DNA of 64,000 nucleotides, taken from G963662905 sp965230045. GTDB taxonomy: Bacteria > Bacteroidota > Bacteroidia > Bacteroidales > WRLA01. The notes under the pieces are model-generated. The model did no database searches, was not told the origin of the DNA, and was given only the letters and a program-made list of their open reading frames with translations. The stretch is taken from contig OZ245940.1 in the NCBI GenBank assembly GCA_965230045.1, positions 4,340,001 through 4,404,000 on the forward strand, given 5' to 3'. A program made the translations under genes and the position numbers. Shown here one piece after another: positions 16,267-24,581 of this stretch. Each line of letters opens with the position of its first letter. The stretch's first letter is position 1.

Positions 16267-17829
16267 ATGAAAATCCAAAAGTTAAAAACCATCATGCTGC
16301 TATCAGGCATTATCCTCCTTTTGTTTGCCGCATGTTCAGATGAAGATGACGACGGAAACGCCCCCTCGGTTAAACCGCCACCTGGCCACTATGATTTACG
16401 TGATTTCGGACAAATGACAGCCGTACGCAATCAAAACGGATTTAAGGCTAATGGGATGAGCGATTTAAGCACAACTGTGGGCTTGTGCTGGGCTTTTGCA
16501 TCCCTTGCCAGCTTAGAAAGCAATATGCTGAAACAAGGTATCCATCACGACCCTTTAAGTCCGGAAGCCAGTTATTCACCATGGTACCTGGGCAATTATA
16601 TTGGGTACAACAAACCTTATTATGCCTTTAATGCAGATACTATTCCCGGCTTGGTCCCGGTATCTAATTTCGGCTATTATGCCCCGGGATATGGTTGGGG
16701 CGGAGAAGGTTGTTTCTGGACGGCCAATTATCTGACGGCAGGCCATGAATTACCCAACTGGGACGCATGTCCTATGCCCAATAATGAACAAACAGAACAG
16801 CGCACTTTAACACCACCGCCACCCCAGCAGGCCGAAAAAATAAATATTGCCGAAATGACCGTTATCATGGCAGATGATTTTAATAGTCCGGAAGATTACC
16901 GCAATGCCGTGAAAAATTATATTCTGACAAATGGAGCCATCCAGTCAATGGTTCATATCGAAGGCATTGATTACCAAGGGATGATCAGTCAAACTACCAA
17001 CGATATAACTTATTATGGATATCGTTTTATGGATAAAAAGAACTTCAACATGTTTACCTGGGAAATTGAAAACCTAAGCACTTCCTTCCTCACACATGCC
17101 GTTTGCACTGCAGGCTGGGACGATAAACGCTCTTTAGATATTGGGGGACATAAAACTACGGGCGCATGGTTAATAAAAGATTCACAGAGTAAAGCCAATT
17201 GGAATGAAGGCTATTTTTGGGTAGCTTATGAAGATTTGGCGGCAAATATCATAGCGGCTGGACTGGCAGCATGTAAAAATAAAAATTACAAACATCAATC
17301 CACATACCAAACACACCCCGGTCAATTAACTAAAATAACCGATGATTTTCAAACCACAGAAGAAAACTGCCTTGAAATAGGTGCATATGGCTATTTGCTC
17401 AATGGAGAAAGCTCTGGCACTTCCTGGGCATTTGTCGAATTTCCGATGACCCAAAATGAAAAACTAGCGGCAGTGGGCATTTTCTGCAGTAACCGTAATA
17501 CAGAAATCACGATAAAGGCGTACAAAAACACTTTTGAAAATCCTGCCCTCACCATACAAAATTTTAAATTAGACCATGTAGGCTATTTTATGCTGGAATT
17601 AGATACAGAAATTGGTTTTGCAGAAGGCGAAACAATGATAATAGGAGCCGGATTCGCACAAAATGCGGGATCAAATCGGCTTCCGCTTACCTATGTACAT
17701 GATGAGGAATACGATTTCAATTATCCCTCATACTACGGATCAGAAAACGGAAACTCATATCAGCTAACACCTTACAACAATATAAACCCACATTGCGGAT
17801 ATTTCATGCAAGCCATTGTACTGAAATAA
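16267..17829 (+). CDS. Papain-family (C1) lipoprotein peptidase with lectin-like domain
   Basis: This is a 520-residue protein. The N-terminal signal ends in the lipobox LLFAAC (C23), followed by acidic residues SDEDDD, typical for surface export of lipoproteins in Bacteroidota. The C1 domain (about 45-330) has oxyanion Gln in VRNQNG (Q56), nucleophile in VGLCWAFAS (C74) and His in LTHAVCTAGWDD (H277). The usual Asn-Ser-Trp is WLIKDSQ, with Asp (D305) in the Asn position. A C-terminal domain (about 360-500; AFVEFPMTQNEKLAAVGIF) resembles the lectin-like domain often fused to such peptidases. It is a single gene behind its own promoter. The Asn-to-Asp change may lower but need not abolish activity. 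Confidence 0.88.
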   Translation: MKIQKLKTIMLLSGIILLLFAACSDEDDDGNAPSVKPPPGHYDLRDFGQMTAVRNQNGFKANGMSDLSTTVGLCWAFASLASLESNMLKQGIHHDPLSPEASYSPWYLGNYIGYNKPYYAFNADTIPGLVPVSNFGYYAPGYGWGGEGCFWTANYLTAGHELPNWDACPMPNNEQTEQRTLTPPPPQQAEKINIAEMTVIMADDFNSPEDYRNAVKNYILTNGAIQSMVHIEGIDYQGMISQTTNDITYYGYRFMDKKNFNMFTWEIENLSTSFLTHAVCTAGWDDKRSLDIGGHKTTGAWLIKDSQSKANWNEGYFWVAYEDLAANIIAAGLAACKNKNYKHQSTYQTHPGQLTKITDDFQTTEENCLEIGAYGYLLNGESSGTSWAFVEFPMTQNEKLAAVGIFCSNRNTEITIKAYKNTFENPALTIQNFKLDHVGYFMLELDTEIGFAEGETMIIGAGFAQNAGSNRLPLTYVHDEEYDFNYPSYYGSENGNSYQLTPYNNINPHCGYFMQAIVLK

Positions 17830-17928
17830 CGAACGCTTTTTCTTAGTTTGATGAAAAGAGTATTTGGACATAATGAAACCTCTCTTTTCGGCACTAAACA
17901 ATGTGTCCCTCTATAGCGTTTTTTTATT

Positions 17929-18108
17929 TTATTGATTCTGAATATCCGTCCTCTTGCGGCTGCCTATCCAGCGTCCCAAAAAATAAAACCCAATAATGGG
18001 GATAAACATAAATTTTGCCGCTTGCTCTAATAGGCCAAACTCATTCAGCAAAACCAATAGTAATGCTGCTACGGCAATCACCAAAATATCAATTAGTCGT
18101 TTTTTCAT
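17929..18108 (-). CDS. Small two-helix membrane protein
   Basis: The 59-residue protein starts at MKKRLIDILVIAVAALLLVL (a further upstream ATG adds eight residues, but this start is more typical). Two hydrophobic segments, about 6-22 and 30-48, are joined by NEFGLLEQAAK, and the C-terminus is polar and basic (GSRKRTDIQNQ). No family is recognised. It lies alone between the peptidase gene and a foldback repeat. Confidence 0.5.
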   Translation of the reverse strand: MKKRLIDILVIAVAALLLVLLNEFGLLEQAAKFMFIPIIGFYFLGRWIGSRKRTDIQNQ

Positions 18109-18150
18109 TTCGATAGAATTTAAAAATGTCAAATTTAGGAAAATCCGGCT

Positions 18151-18287
18151 TGTCTATAAAATTTGGTTTCTGCTTCAGAATGTTCGAGGTCGAGGCATTA
18201 CTGATATTGAAAATAAGGAGCTTACTAAAGTAAGTGACTGGTTTCAATATCAGGAATAACGCTGAGATCGGACATTATGGACAGAAA
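18151..18287. repeat. Foldback (MITE-like) repeat, copy 3
   Basis: Inner arms CTGATATTGAAA (18201-18212) and TTTCAATATCAG (18242-18253) surround the palindrome CTTACTAAAGTAAG. The outer ends TGTCTATAAA and TTATGGACA match copies at 14903-15058 (opposite orientation) and 56645-56783. It ends about 10 nt from the stop codon of the aldehyde dehydrogenase gene. Confidence 0.85.
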
Positions 18288-18297
18288 CGAAGCAGCG

Positions 18298-19671
18298 TTA
18301 CTCCATCATAAACTTAATCAACTTCAATTTCTTAAGCGAATATGGCGGATACTTAATTTTTGCTTCAAACCAACTCGGTTTATCGAGTATGCTTTTGTAA
18401 TGTGTAAAAGCGTCAAATCCGGCTTTGCCGTGATAACTGCCCATACCGCTAAAACCCACACCGCCAAAAGGCAATTTACTGTTCGAGAGGTGCATCAGGC
18501 TTTCGTTCACAGCGCCTCCGCCAAAACTGACTTCCCTGAGGATTTTGTTTATTGTTGAACGTTTTTCGGAATAAACATAGCAGGAAAGCGGTTTTGGGCG
18601 CGCTTTCACTTTGCCAATCGCATCATCCAGATCCGTAAAAGGCACCAAAGGCAATAGCGGCCCGAAAATTTCATCCTGCATGATGTCATCGTCGAAGGAA
18701 ACATCTTTCAAAACAGTAGGGCTGATAAAACGCTGTTCTCGCTCGCGTGCACCGCCATAACAGATTTTCTCTTCATCCATCAATTTTTCGAGCCTGTCGA
18801 AATTCCGCTCGTTGATGATTTTTAAGTAATGACCTGCTTCTGTTCCTGCAGATTTTGGATAAATTTCCAGCTCTTTTTTCAGCGCCTCTATAAAGGCATC
18901 CTGCACAGATTCATGCACCAAAATATAATCCGGCGCCACGCAGGTTTGTCCGGCATTGATAAATTTCGCCCAAACAATCCTTTTGGCGGCCATTTTCAGA
19001 TGGGCATCGGGCAAAACAAAAACCGGGCTTTTTCCGCCCAATTCCAGTGTTACAGGCGTCAAATGTTTTGCTGCAGCCTGATATACGATCCTGCCTACCG
19101 GGATGCTGCCCGTAAAAAAGATCTTATCGAAATGATGCGCCAACAATTCGGTGGTTTCTGCCACACCGCCTTCAATTACATAAAAAAACTCCTTTGGAAA
19201 ATGATTATTGATCAAATCCGCCATTTCTGCAGATGTTCGGGAGGGGAGCTCACTGGGTTTTAAAACCACGGTATTTCCTGCAGCAATGGCCGTAAGAGCG
19301 GGCAAAAGCGAAAGCTGATAAGGGTAATTCCAGGCACCAATGACCAAAGTCGTTCCGAGCGGCTCAGGAATGATATAGCTTTTGGCGGGAAAATTCACGA
19401 GTCCGGTGGAAACTTTTTTCCTGCGGCTCCATTTGGGCACTTTCTTGATAAAAATATCGATCTCGTGATAAAGCAGGCTGAGCTCCGTTACATAGGTCTC
19501 AAATTCCGATTTGCCAAAATCATCATAAATCGCTTTGAAAAGCTTATCCTCATTGGCTTTTATCAGGCTCTTGATTTTCTTCAACTGTTCAATCCGGAAA
19601 CGGACTTCTTTGGTTTTGTTGGTATTGAAGAAGTCTTTTTGCCGGGAAATGATATTTTTAATTTTGTTCAT
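18298..19671 (-). CDS. Aldehyde dehydrogenase
   Basis: The 457-residue NAD(P)-dependent aldehyde dehydrogenase oxidises aldehydes to acids. The NAD site (ITLELGGKSPVF-type, here VTLELGGKSPVF, about 224-235) carries the general base Glu, and the catalytic Cys is in NAGQTCVAPDY. The motif EIFGPLLPLVPF and the C-terminal KLPFGGVGFSGMGSYHGKAGF fit the short fatty-aldehyde class without an N-terminal extension. A C-terminal hydrophobic tail is weak or absent. The start MNKIKNIISRQ is preferred over an upstream in-frame ATG because it begins the conserved region. It is a single gene. Confidence 0.95.
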   Translation of the reverse strand: MNKIKNIISRQKDFFNTNKTKEVRFRIEQLKKIKSLIKANEDKLFKAIYDDFGKSEFETYVTELSLLYHEIDIFIKKVPKWSRRKKVSTGLVNFPAKSYIIPEPLGTTLVIGAWNYPYQLSLLPALTAIAAGNTVVLKPSELPSRTSAEMADLINNHFPKEFFYVIEGGVAETTELLAHHFDKIFFTGSIPVGRIVYQAAAKHLTPVTLELGGKSPVFVLPDAHLKMAAKRIVWAKFINAGQTCVAPDYILVHESVQDAFIEALKKELEIYPKSAGTEAGHYLKIINERNFDRLEKLMDEEKICYGGAREREQRFISPTVLKDVSFDDDIMQDEIFGPLLPLVPFTDLDDAIGKVKARPKPLSCYVYSEKRSTINKILREVSFGGGAVNESLMHLSNSKLPFGGVGFSGMGSYHGKAGFDAFTHYKSILDKPSWFEAKIKYPPYSLKKLKLIKFMME

Positions 19672-19791
19672 CTTGCATATTTTTTGGATAAAGGTAAAAA
19701 CCAACTGATTGACACGCAAAAATCCGGCAAAAAAAATCAAATAAAACAAGCATAATAAAAATAATGATTGAGGCCGGAAGATAAATACAAA

Positions 19792-19830
19792 AAAACCGTC
19801 TGCTGAAAAATCCTTTCAACAGACGGTTTT
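19792..19830 (-). terminator. Terminator of the sorting-domain protein operon
   Basis: Arms AAACCGTCTGCTGAAA and TTTCAACAGACGGTTT pair with one mismatch, and on the minus strand a run of seven T follows. It is placed just downstream of the detached sorting domain, so it closes the operon that starts at 26048. Confidence 0.8.
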
Positions 19831-19852
19831 GTTGTTTATATCTACTTGGGAA

Positions 19853-20160
19853 TTATAAGCTTAGCTTCACACTGCCAAACAATTGCCCTCCCAAAGAGCG
19901 CAGGCTGATCAAATGAACGCCAGGCGATGCGGAGTTTAGTTCAAGGTCAATATGGTTTGCGCCTTTTTGGATGCTTTTGTGCCATTGCTGGCAAAGCCTG
20001 CCGTCAATACTGTAGAGGCTGATCTCCATTTCACCGGAAACTTCTGAACCAAACTGCATGGTAGCTGTCCCTGATATTTTTTGATAGGCGCTCAGGTTTG
20101 CTAAGGGGCTCTCTGCGGAAAGCGGATAGTTAATGCCTAATTCTTTAACGAGATATTTTT
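19853..20160 (-). pseudogene. Detached T9SS C-terminal sorting domain
   Basis: On the minus strand the frame reads LVKELGINYPLSAESPL and on through MEISLYSIDGRLCQQW, then GVHLISLRSLGGQLFGSVKLSL at the stop. This is the layout of a type A sorting domain that directs proteins through type IX secretion. No start codon belongs to it. The frame is open back to 20257 but is offset by one relative to the C13-like gene, which stops at 20247. Between them lies an 8-nt C tract (20175-20182) and a hydrophobic, unprotein-like stretch. It is probably the former C-terminus of that gene, cut off by a frameshift or deletion. Confidence 0.75.
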
Positions 20161-20246
20161 TAGAATGGATTTTAGGGGGGGGATATGACCTGCAAAAAAT
20201 GAAGAGAAAGGAAAAATAAAGGATAAATATTGAACCAACAATAATA

Positions 20247-21614
20247 TTAAGAGTTACTTACCGTAATCGAGCCATAGATACCGCAGTGGTCGAATTCTAT
20301 TCCCTGCAAGGTATAGGATGTGGTCATGGCATCAAAGTCCAGGCCTTTCCAGTCGTGGCCGTTTTGGGAACTGAATTTGACGTTGCTGCCGAAGCTGATG
20401 TTTCCCCTGACAATAATAGCCGAATGCGATGGGTCGGAAGTGCCGTGCGGATCATCCATGATAAACTCCACATTGTCGCCAATTACTATGCTGGCACCGG
20501 CTTCCACGGTGATTTTTGCATCGTTGATAAAATGCACTTTGGCCTTATCGTAGAGCGTAAGGGTCTGGCCGGGCATAACGCGCACATCTTTTGTTACACC
20601 AATAATACCGCGATGGCTTTCGCTGCTGGTGATGTCCTCGAACATCAGGGTGGGGAAACGCAGGGAAGTGGTGGCTGAGATGTCACACGAATCTACAAAA
20701 ACCATACTATCCGGCGTAGAGTTGTGATTTACAAGCCATTGATTACTTTCATAAAGAGAAATAACATTATCATTGTTTAAATCCGCATTGGATAAAGGCA
20801 CTCCATTATAATAAGAAACCTCTTCAGGTGTTTCTTGATTCGTTGATGAATACAAATGATAATCAAATTCTGCATGATGATATGTGGAATCATTGATAAT
20901 TTCATTCTCCACAACAGGATAGTCATCAGCGACATGTCCGGAAAACCAACTGGCAGTATTTATAACGGTATTTAATTTTTGAAGGTTATCAATGTAGCGA
21001 CTTGAAAAACAATTTTGCATCCATATAGCTTTTTTTTCTGTAGATATAGCTCTGAGTTTTTGTCCAAGTTCAACTTCTGTTATTGAGTCCCCGTAAAGTT
21101 TAAGGGAAAAGCCGTTATCTTTTAATTCATTAGAAATTGAATGACCAAATGTCCATACAAATAGAAAGTCATCTTCCTTTAATCTAGTATAGCCATTATG
21201 ACCATAGGCCAAGCCAGTCAATACCTCCATTACGTTATTTCTGGTAGCAGAATCATCAGTTATATTAGGGTATCCTAATTGAATATTTTTTTTATATCGA
21301 TTAGCGTACCATGTGTTGTTCAAAGGGTAATCATAACCATCAGCATACAATACATACACATTCTCATCGGCAAATCCCATTCCTCCCTCGGCTTCTGGTT
21401 TTACCAGCATTTCCCACATCAGGTAGGTGTCGTCCCAAAATTCTGTCCAGTTATAATATGCCCTATTGCCAACTGGGTAGCAATCAAGGCATTCATCTCC
21501 ATGCGAAACATGAACGCCTTCACCGCAAATGAGTACTGCGTATTTTTCCTGTGCGATTGCACTTAAACCCATCAGGCCAAACAAAACCGTAATAACCAAA
21601 TAATACTTTCTCAT
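20247..21614 (-). CDS. Secreted legumain-like (C13) protein, truncated
   Basis: This is a 455-residue protein. The signal peptide MRKYYLVITVLFGLMGLSAI ends at AQ (about 22). The C13/caspase-like domain (about 24-290) starts KYAVLICGEG and has VYVLYADG, FVWTFGHS (H158) and IWMQNCFSS (C202), the expected His/Cys dyad. A parallel-beta repeat region follows (VMPGQTLTLYDKAKVHF, about 345-450), and the frame ends at SITVSNS without a sorting domain. It is the last gene of an operon with three BNR proteins, 11 nt behind the previous stop. The sorting domain found out of frame downstream suggests the product is no longer anchored or exported by T9SS. Confidence 0.85.
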   Translation of the reverse strand: MRKYYLVITVLFGLMGLSAIAQEKYAVLICGEGVHVSHGDECLDCYPVGNRAYYNWTEFWDDTYLMWEMLVKPEAEGGMGFADENVYVLYADGYDYPLNNTWYANRYKKNIQLGYPNITDDSATRNNVMEVLTGLAYGHNGYTRLKEDDFLFVWTFGHSISNELKDNGFSLKLYGDSITEVELGQKLRAISTEKKAIWMQNCFSSRYIDNLQKLNTVINTASWFSGHVADDYPVVENEIINDSTYHHAEFDYHLYSSTNQETPEEVSYYNGVPLSNADLNNDNVISLYESNQWLVNHNSTPDSMVFVDSCDISATTSLRFPTLMFEDITSSESHRGIIGVTKDVRVMPGQTLTLYDKAKVHFINDAKITVEAGASIVIGDNVEFIMDDPHGTSDPSHSAIIVRGNISFGSNVKFSSQNGHDWKGLDFDAMTTSYTLQGIEFDHCGIYGSITVSNS

Positions 21615-21625
21615 AATTTTATGTT

Positions 21626-23092
21626 TTAATTTATACTAATGATGGTTTTACAAACCACCGATTCTCCGCTGCTTAGGCGCAATAGATAAACCCCCTCTTG
21701 CAGTTTTGTGCCGCTGCTCGTTTCTCCGTTCCATGAATAATTGAACGCCCCTTCATCGGTAGTTTCTACCTGATCTGAAAAAACTAAAATGCCACCGTAG
21801 GTAAATATTTCCAATTGGGTTGTCCCGCCCATTCCAAAGAACCCGTTTATATTCAGTTTGCCGCGATAAGGGTTGGGGTAAATATTTATTTCTCCTTTTG
21901 GCGTTTTTTCATCGCCATATGAGCTAATAAGGTCGGTTTTTCTGAAGAGGATATTGGAATATTTGTTTATAGTGTCTTCATCATAGGAGCAATCCTCATA
22001 AATGATAAAAAGGCTTTGATTATAATAGGCAGACTGTACATGTGTAAAAAATGATTCAGAATCATCAAGATAGCTTAATTCCCAACCAAACTCGCCAGGA
22101 GCATAATAATATAAAGAGCTTGTTCTCTTTTTTTCCGTTCCACTTGTTATTAAAAAATGTATCTTGCCCCGATTATCCATACACATACTATAGTCATGCA
22201 CGCTGTCAGCTATTAATATTGGCTCACCCCATTGACCATTTAGCTGTTGAGAACAGTAGCAATCATAATTATGTAATAAATAGTTACACACTTGCTTCCA
22301 ACTGACAAGAGGATTCAAAGCTTTATCGATGCAAACCATGGAATAAGGAGTTTGCATACTACCAAAAATATTGATCATTTCACATTGATCAAAATCAAAT
22401 ACGTAATATGCTGTCCTAGTATCTTGACTTTGACTTAAATATTGATTGTGGTTAGCGGTAAAATGTAGTTTATTTTGTTTATCAAAAAACAAATTGCCAA
22501 TAGCCAGGTTGAGGTTAGAATCTACGAGCATATCAAATATTGGGCTAATATTGAAGCCGTCATCTATTTTTCGGTAATAAATGTCACCATAGGGGCCGCT
22601 GTGAAACCACAGCAAGAAAAATATATCATTATTATCACAGGTAATCAATGGCAGCAAAGATCCAGGAAAACCCTGACTAATAGTGTCTTCTTGCCATTTA
22701 TTAGCTTGCTTGTGAGCCAAACAGATGTAAGATGATGAGTAATCTCCTTCTTTTGTGAAGGCAATGGCCACATCGCCCTTTGAATTCACAGCTATTGCTG
22801 GTTCATATAAGGCAGCATTCTCTTCATCCTTATTAACTATCTCCGGCTCTCCCCAACTCTCCCCATCGTTCAAAGATTTGGAATAATAGATCCTGCTCAG
22901 TTCTGTATGCCATGGCACTACATATCTCCAAACACAATGAATAGTCCCGTTTGAATCAATACAAAATTTAGGATCATAGTTATAGTTTTCCGTTGAGTTG
23001 CTGATATTAACTGGCTCCGTCCACTGTTGGGCAAAGCCAGTAGAGTTTATCAGGAAAAAGAGAACCCCAATCAAAAATATATTGTTCTTCAT
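21626..23092 (-). CDS. BNR/propeller T9SS cargo protein, paralogue 3
   Basis: The 488-residue protein has a signal peptide (MKNNIFLIGVLFFLINSTGF, cut after AQ). A sialidase-like beta-propeller region follows, with BNR-type Asp-box-like strands (SRIYYSKSLNDGESWGEPEI) and repeats of the CIDSNGTIHCVW kind. The C-terminal sorting domain (about 400-488) has INIYPNPYRGKLNING and GVYLLRLSSGESVV. It is probably a secreted or cell-surface binding protein; the acidic catalytic set of true sialidases is not evident. It is third in the operon, with 11-nt gaps on both sides that are nearly identical in sequence. Its last ~280 bp are almost identical to those of the two paralogues. Confidence 0.85.
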   Translation of the reverse strand: MKNNIFLIGVLFFLINSTGFAQQWTEPVNISNSTENYNYDPKFCIDSNGTIHCVWRYVVPWHTELSRIYYSKSLNDGESWGEPEIVNKDEENAALYEPAIAVNSKGDVAIAFTKEGDYSSSYICLAHKQANKWQEDTISQGFPGSLLPLITCDNNDIFFLLWFHSGPYGDIYYRKIDDGFNISPIFDMLVDSNLNLAIGNLFFDKQNKLHFTANHNQYLSQSQDTRTAYYVFDFDQCEMINIFGSMQTPYSMVCIDKALNPLVSWKQVCNYLLHNYDCYCSQQLNGQWGEPILIADSVHDYSMCMDNRGKIHFLITSGTEKKRTSSLYYYAPGEFGWELSYLDDSESFFTHVQSAYYNQSLFIIYEDCSYDEDTINKYSNILFRKTDLISSYGDEKTPKGEINIYPNPYRGKLNINGFFGMGGTTQLEIFTYGGILVFSDQVETTDEGAFNYSWNGETSSGTKLQEGVYLLRLSSGESVVCKTIISIN

Positions 23093-23103
23093 AATTTTGT
23101 GTT

Positions 23104-24570
23104 TTAATTTATACTAATGATGGTTTTACAAATCACTGATTCTCCGCTGCTTAGGCGCAATAAATAAATCCCCTCTTGCAGTTTTGTGCCGCTGCTTGTT
23201 TCTCCGTTCCATGAATAATTGAACGCCCCTTCATCGGTAGTTTCTACCTGATCTGAAAAAACTAAAATGCCATCGTAGGTAAATATTTCCAATTGGGTTG
23301 TCCCGCCCATTCCAAAGAACCCGTTTATATTCAGTTTGCCTCGGAAAGGGTTGGGGTAAATATTTATTTCTCCTTTTGGCGGTTTTTCATCGCCATATGA
23401 GCTAATGAGGTCGGTTTTTTGAAAAATAATATTGGAATATTTCTCAGAACTATCAGCATTAAATTCGTATTTCTGGTAAACAACATAAAGGGAATTATTA
23501 TAATATTTAGAATCGATAATAATATAAGATGCTTCAGAGTCGGCAATAAAAGTTTTTTGCCAATTACTATTGACCTTTGTTATATGATATAAGAGGCTAT
23601 AATTTCTATCTTTTGTAATATGTGAGACAAAATAATGATCCTTATTATCACTGTCAATTATTGTGCTAAAACCACGTATGCTATCTGAAATCAAGACGGA
23701 AGTGTCCCAAAGGTTGTCAGTAGATTTCGAGGAATAACAATTGTAGCTCCATGAAATATCTGTATCCTTTTCCATCCAGCTTGCTACAGGATTGCCTTCT
23801 GTATCTAATTCAATAAACCCTTTTGCACATTGGGTGCTTCCAAATATCTTTTGTGGCTCGCAGGCATCCTTATTGCGAACATAGTATACAGCTCTGGTGT
23901 CTTCAATTTGATGCAAGTAAGGATTACTCAATGAGATGAAATGAAGCCAATTATTTTTGTCATATACGACATTTCCCTGTACTGCATTCATATCTTCATT
24001 ACACAAGAGGCATTCAACTTGGCTTAAATTGAAATCGTTGTCAATTCTCATGAAATAAGTATTTCCGTAGGGGCCGAAATGGAACCAAAAACAATTTAGC
24101 ACACCATTATTGTCATAGGTAATTAATGGTCTTATTGAGCCTGGCATTCCTTTGCTAATTGTATCTTCAAGCCATTTGGAATTGCATATATGTGCCAAGC
24201 AAATAAATGAGGACGTATTGTCACCTCCCTTAGTATATGCAATTGCAATATTCCCTTCTGAATTTACGGCTATATTAGGTTCTGAAACAGCAACTTTCTC
24301 TTCAATATTATTCACTATATCCGGGCCATCCCAACTATATCCATAATTTATTGATTTCGAATAATAAATTCTTGATGAGCTTGGCTGGCCTGGCTCCATG
24401 CCTCTCCAAACACAATGTATTACTCCAAAAGAGTCAATACAAATCTTAGGACTTTGATTATGGCTGTTCGCCAAGTTACTGATATTAACCGGCTCCGTCC
24501 ACTGCTGGGCAAAACCAACAGTGTTTATCAGGAAATAAAGAACCCCAATCAAAAATATTTTGTTCTTCAT
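23104..24570 (-). CDS. BNR/propeller T9SS cargo protein, paralogue 2
   Basis: This 488-residue paralogue has the same plan: signal peptide MKNKIFLIGVLYFLINTVGF then AQQWTEPVNIS, a propeller with SRIYYSKSINYGYSWDGPDI, and a sorting domain with INIYPNPFRGKLNING and GIYLLRLSSGESVI. The middle (about 160-380) is the most divergent of the three copies, while both ends are nearly invariant, suggesting diversification of the binding face. It is the second gene of the operon. Confidence 0.85.
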   Translation of the reverse strand: MKNKIFLIGVLYFLINTVGFAQQWTEPVNISNLANSHNQSPKICIDSFGVIHCVWRGMEPGQPSSSRIYYSKSINYGYSWDGPDIVNNIEEKVAVSEPNIAVNSEGNIAIAYTKGGDNTSSFICLAHICNSKWLEDTISKGMPGSIRPLITYDNNGVLNCFWFHFGPYGNTYFMRIDNDFNLSQVECLLCNEDMNAVQGNVVYDKNNWLHFISLSNPYLHQIEDTRAVYYVRNKDACEPQKIFGSTQCAKGFIELDTEGNPVASWMEKDTDISWSYNCYSSKSTDNLWDTSVLISDSIRGFSTIIDSDNKDHYFVSHITKDRNYSLLYHITKVNSNWQKTFIADSEASYIIIDSKYYNNSLYVVYQKYEFNADSSEKYSNIIFQKTDLISSYGDEKPPKGEINIYPNPFRGKLNINGFFGMGGTTQLEIFTYDGILVFSDQVETTDEGAFNYSWNGETSSGTKLQEGIYLLRLSSGESVICKTIISIN

Positions 24571-24581
24571 AATTCTATGTT

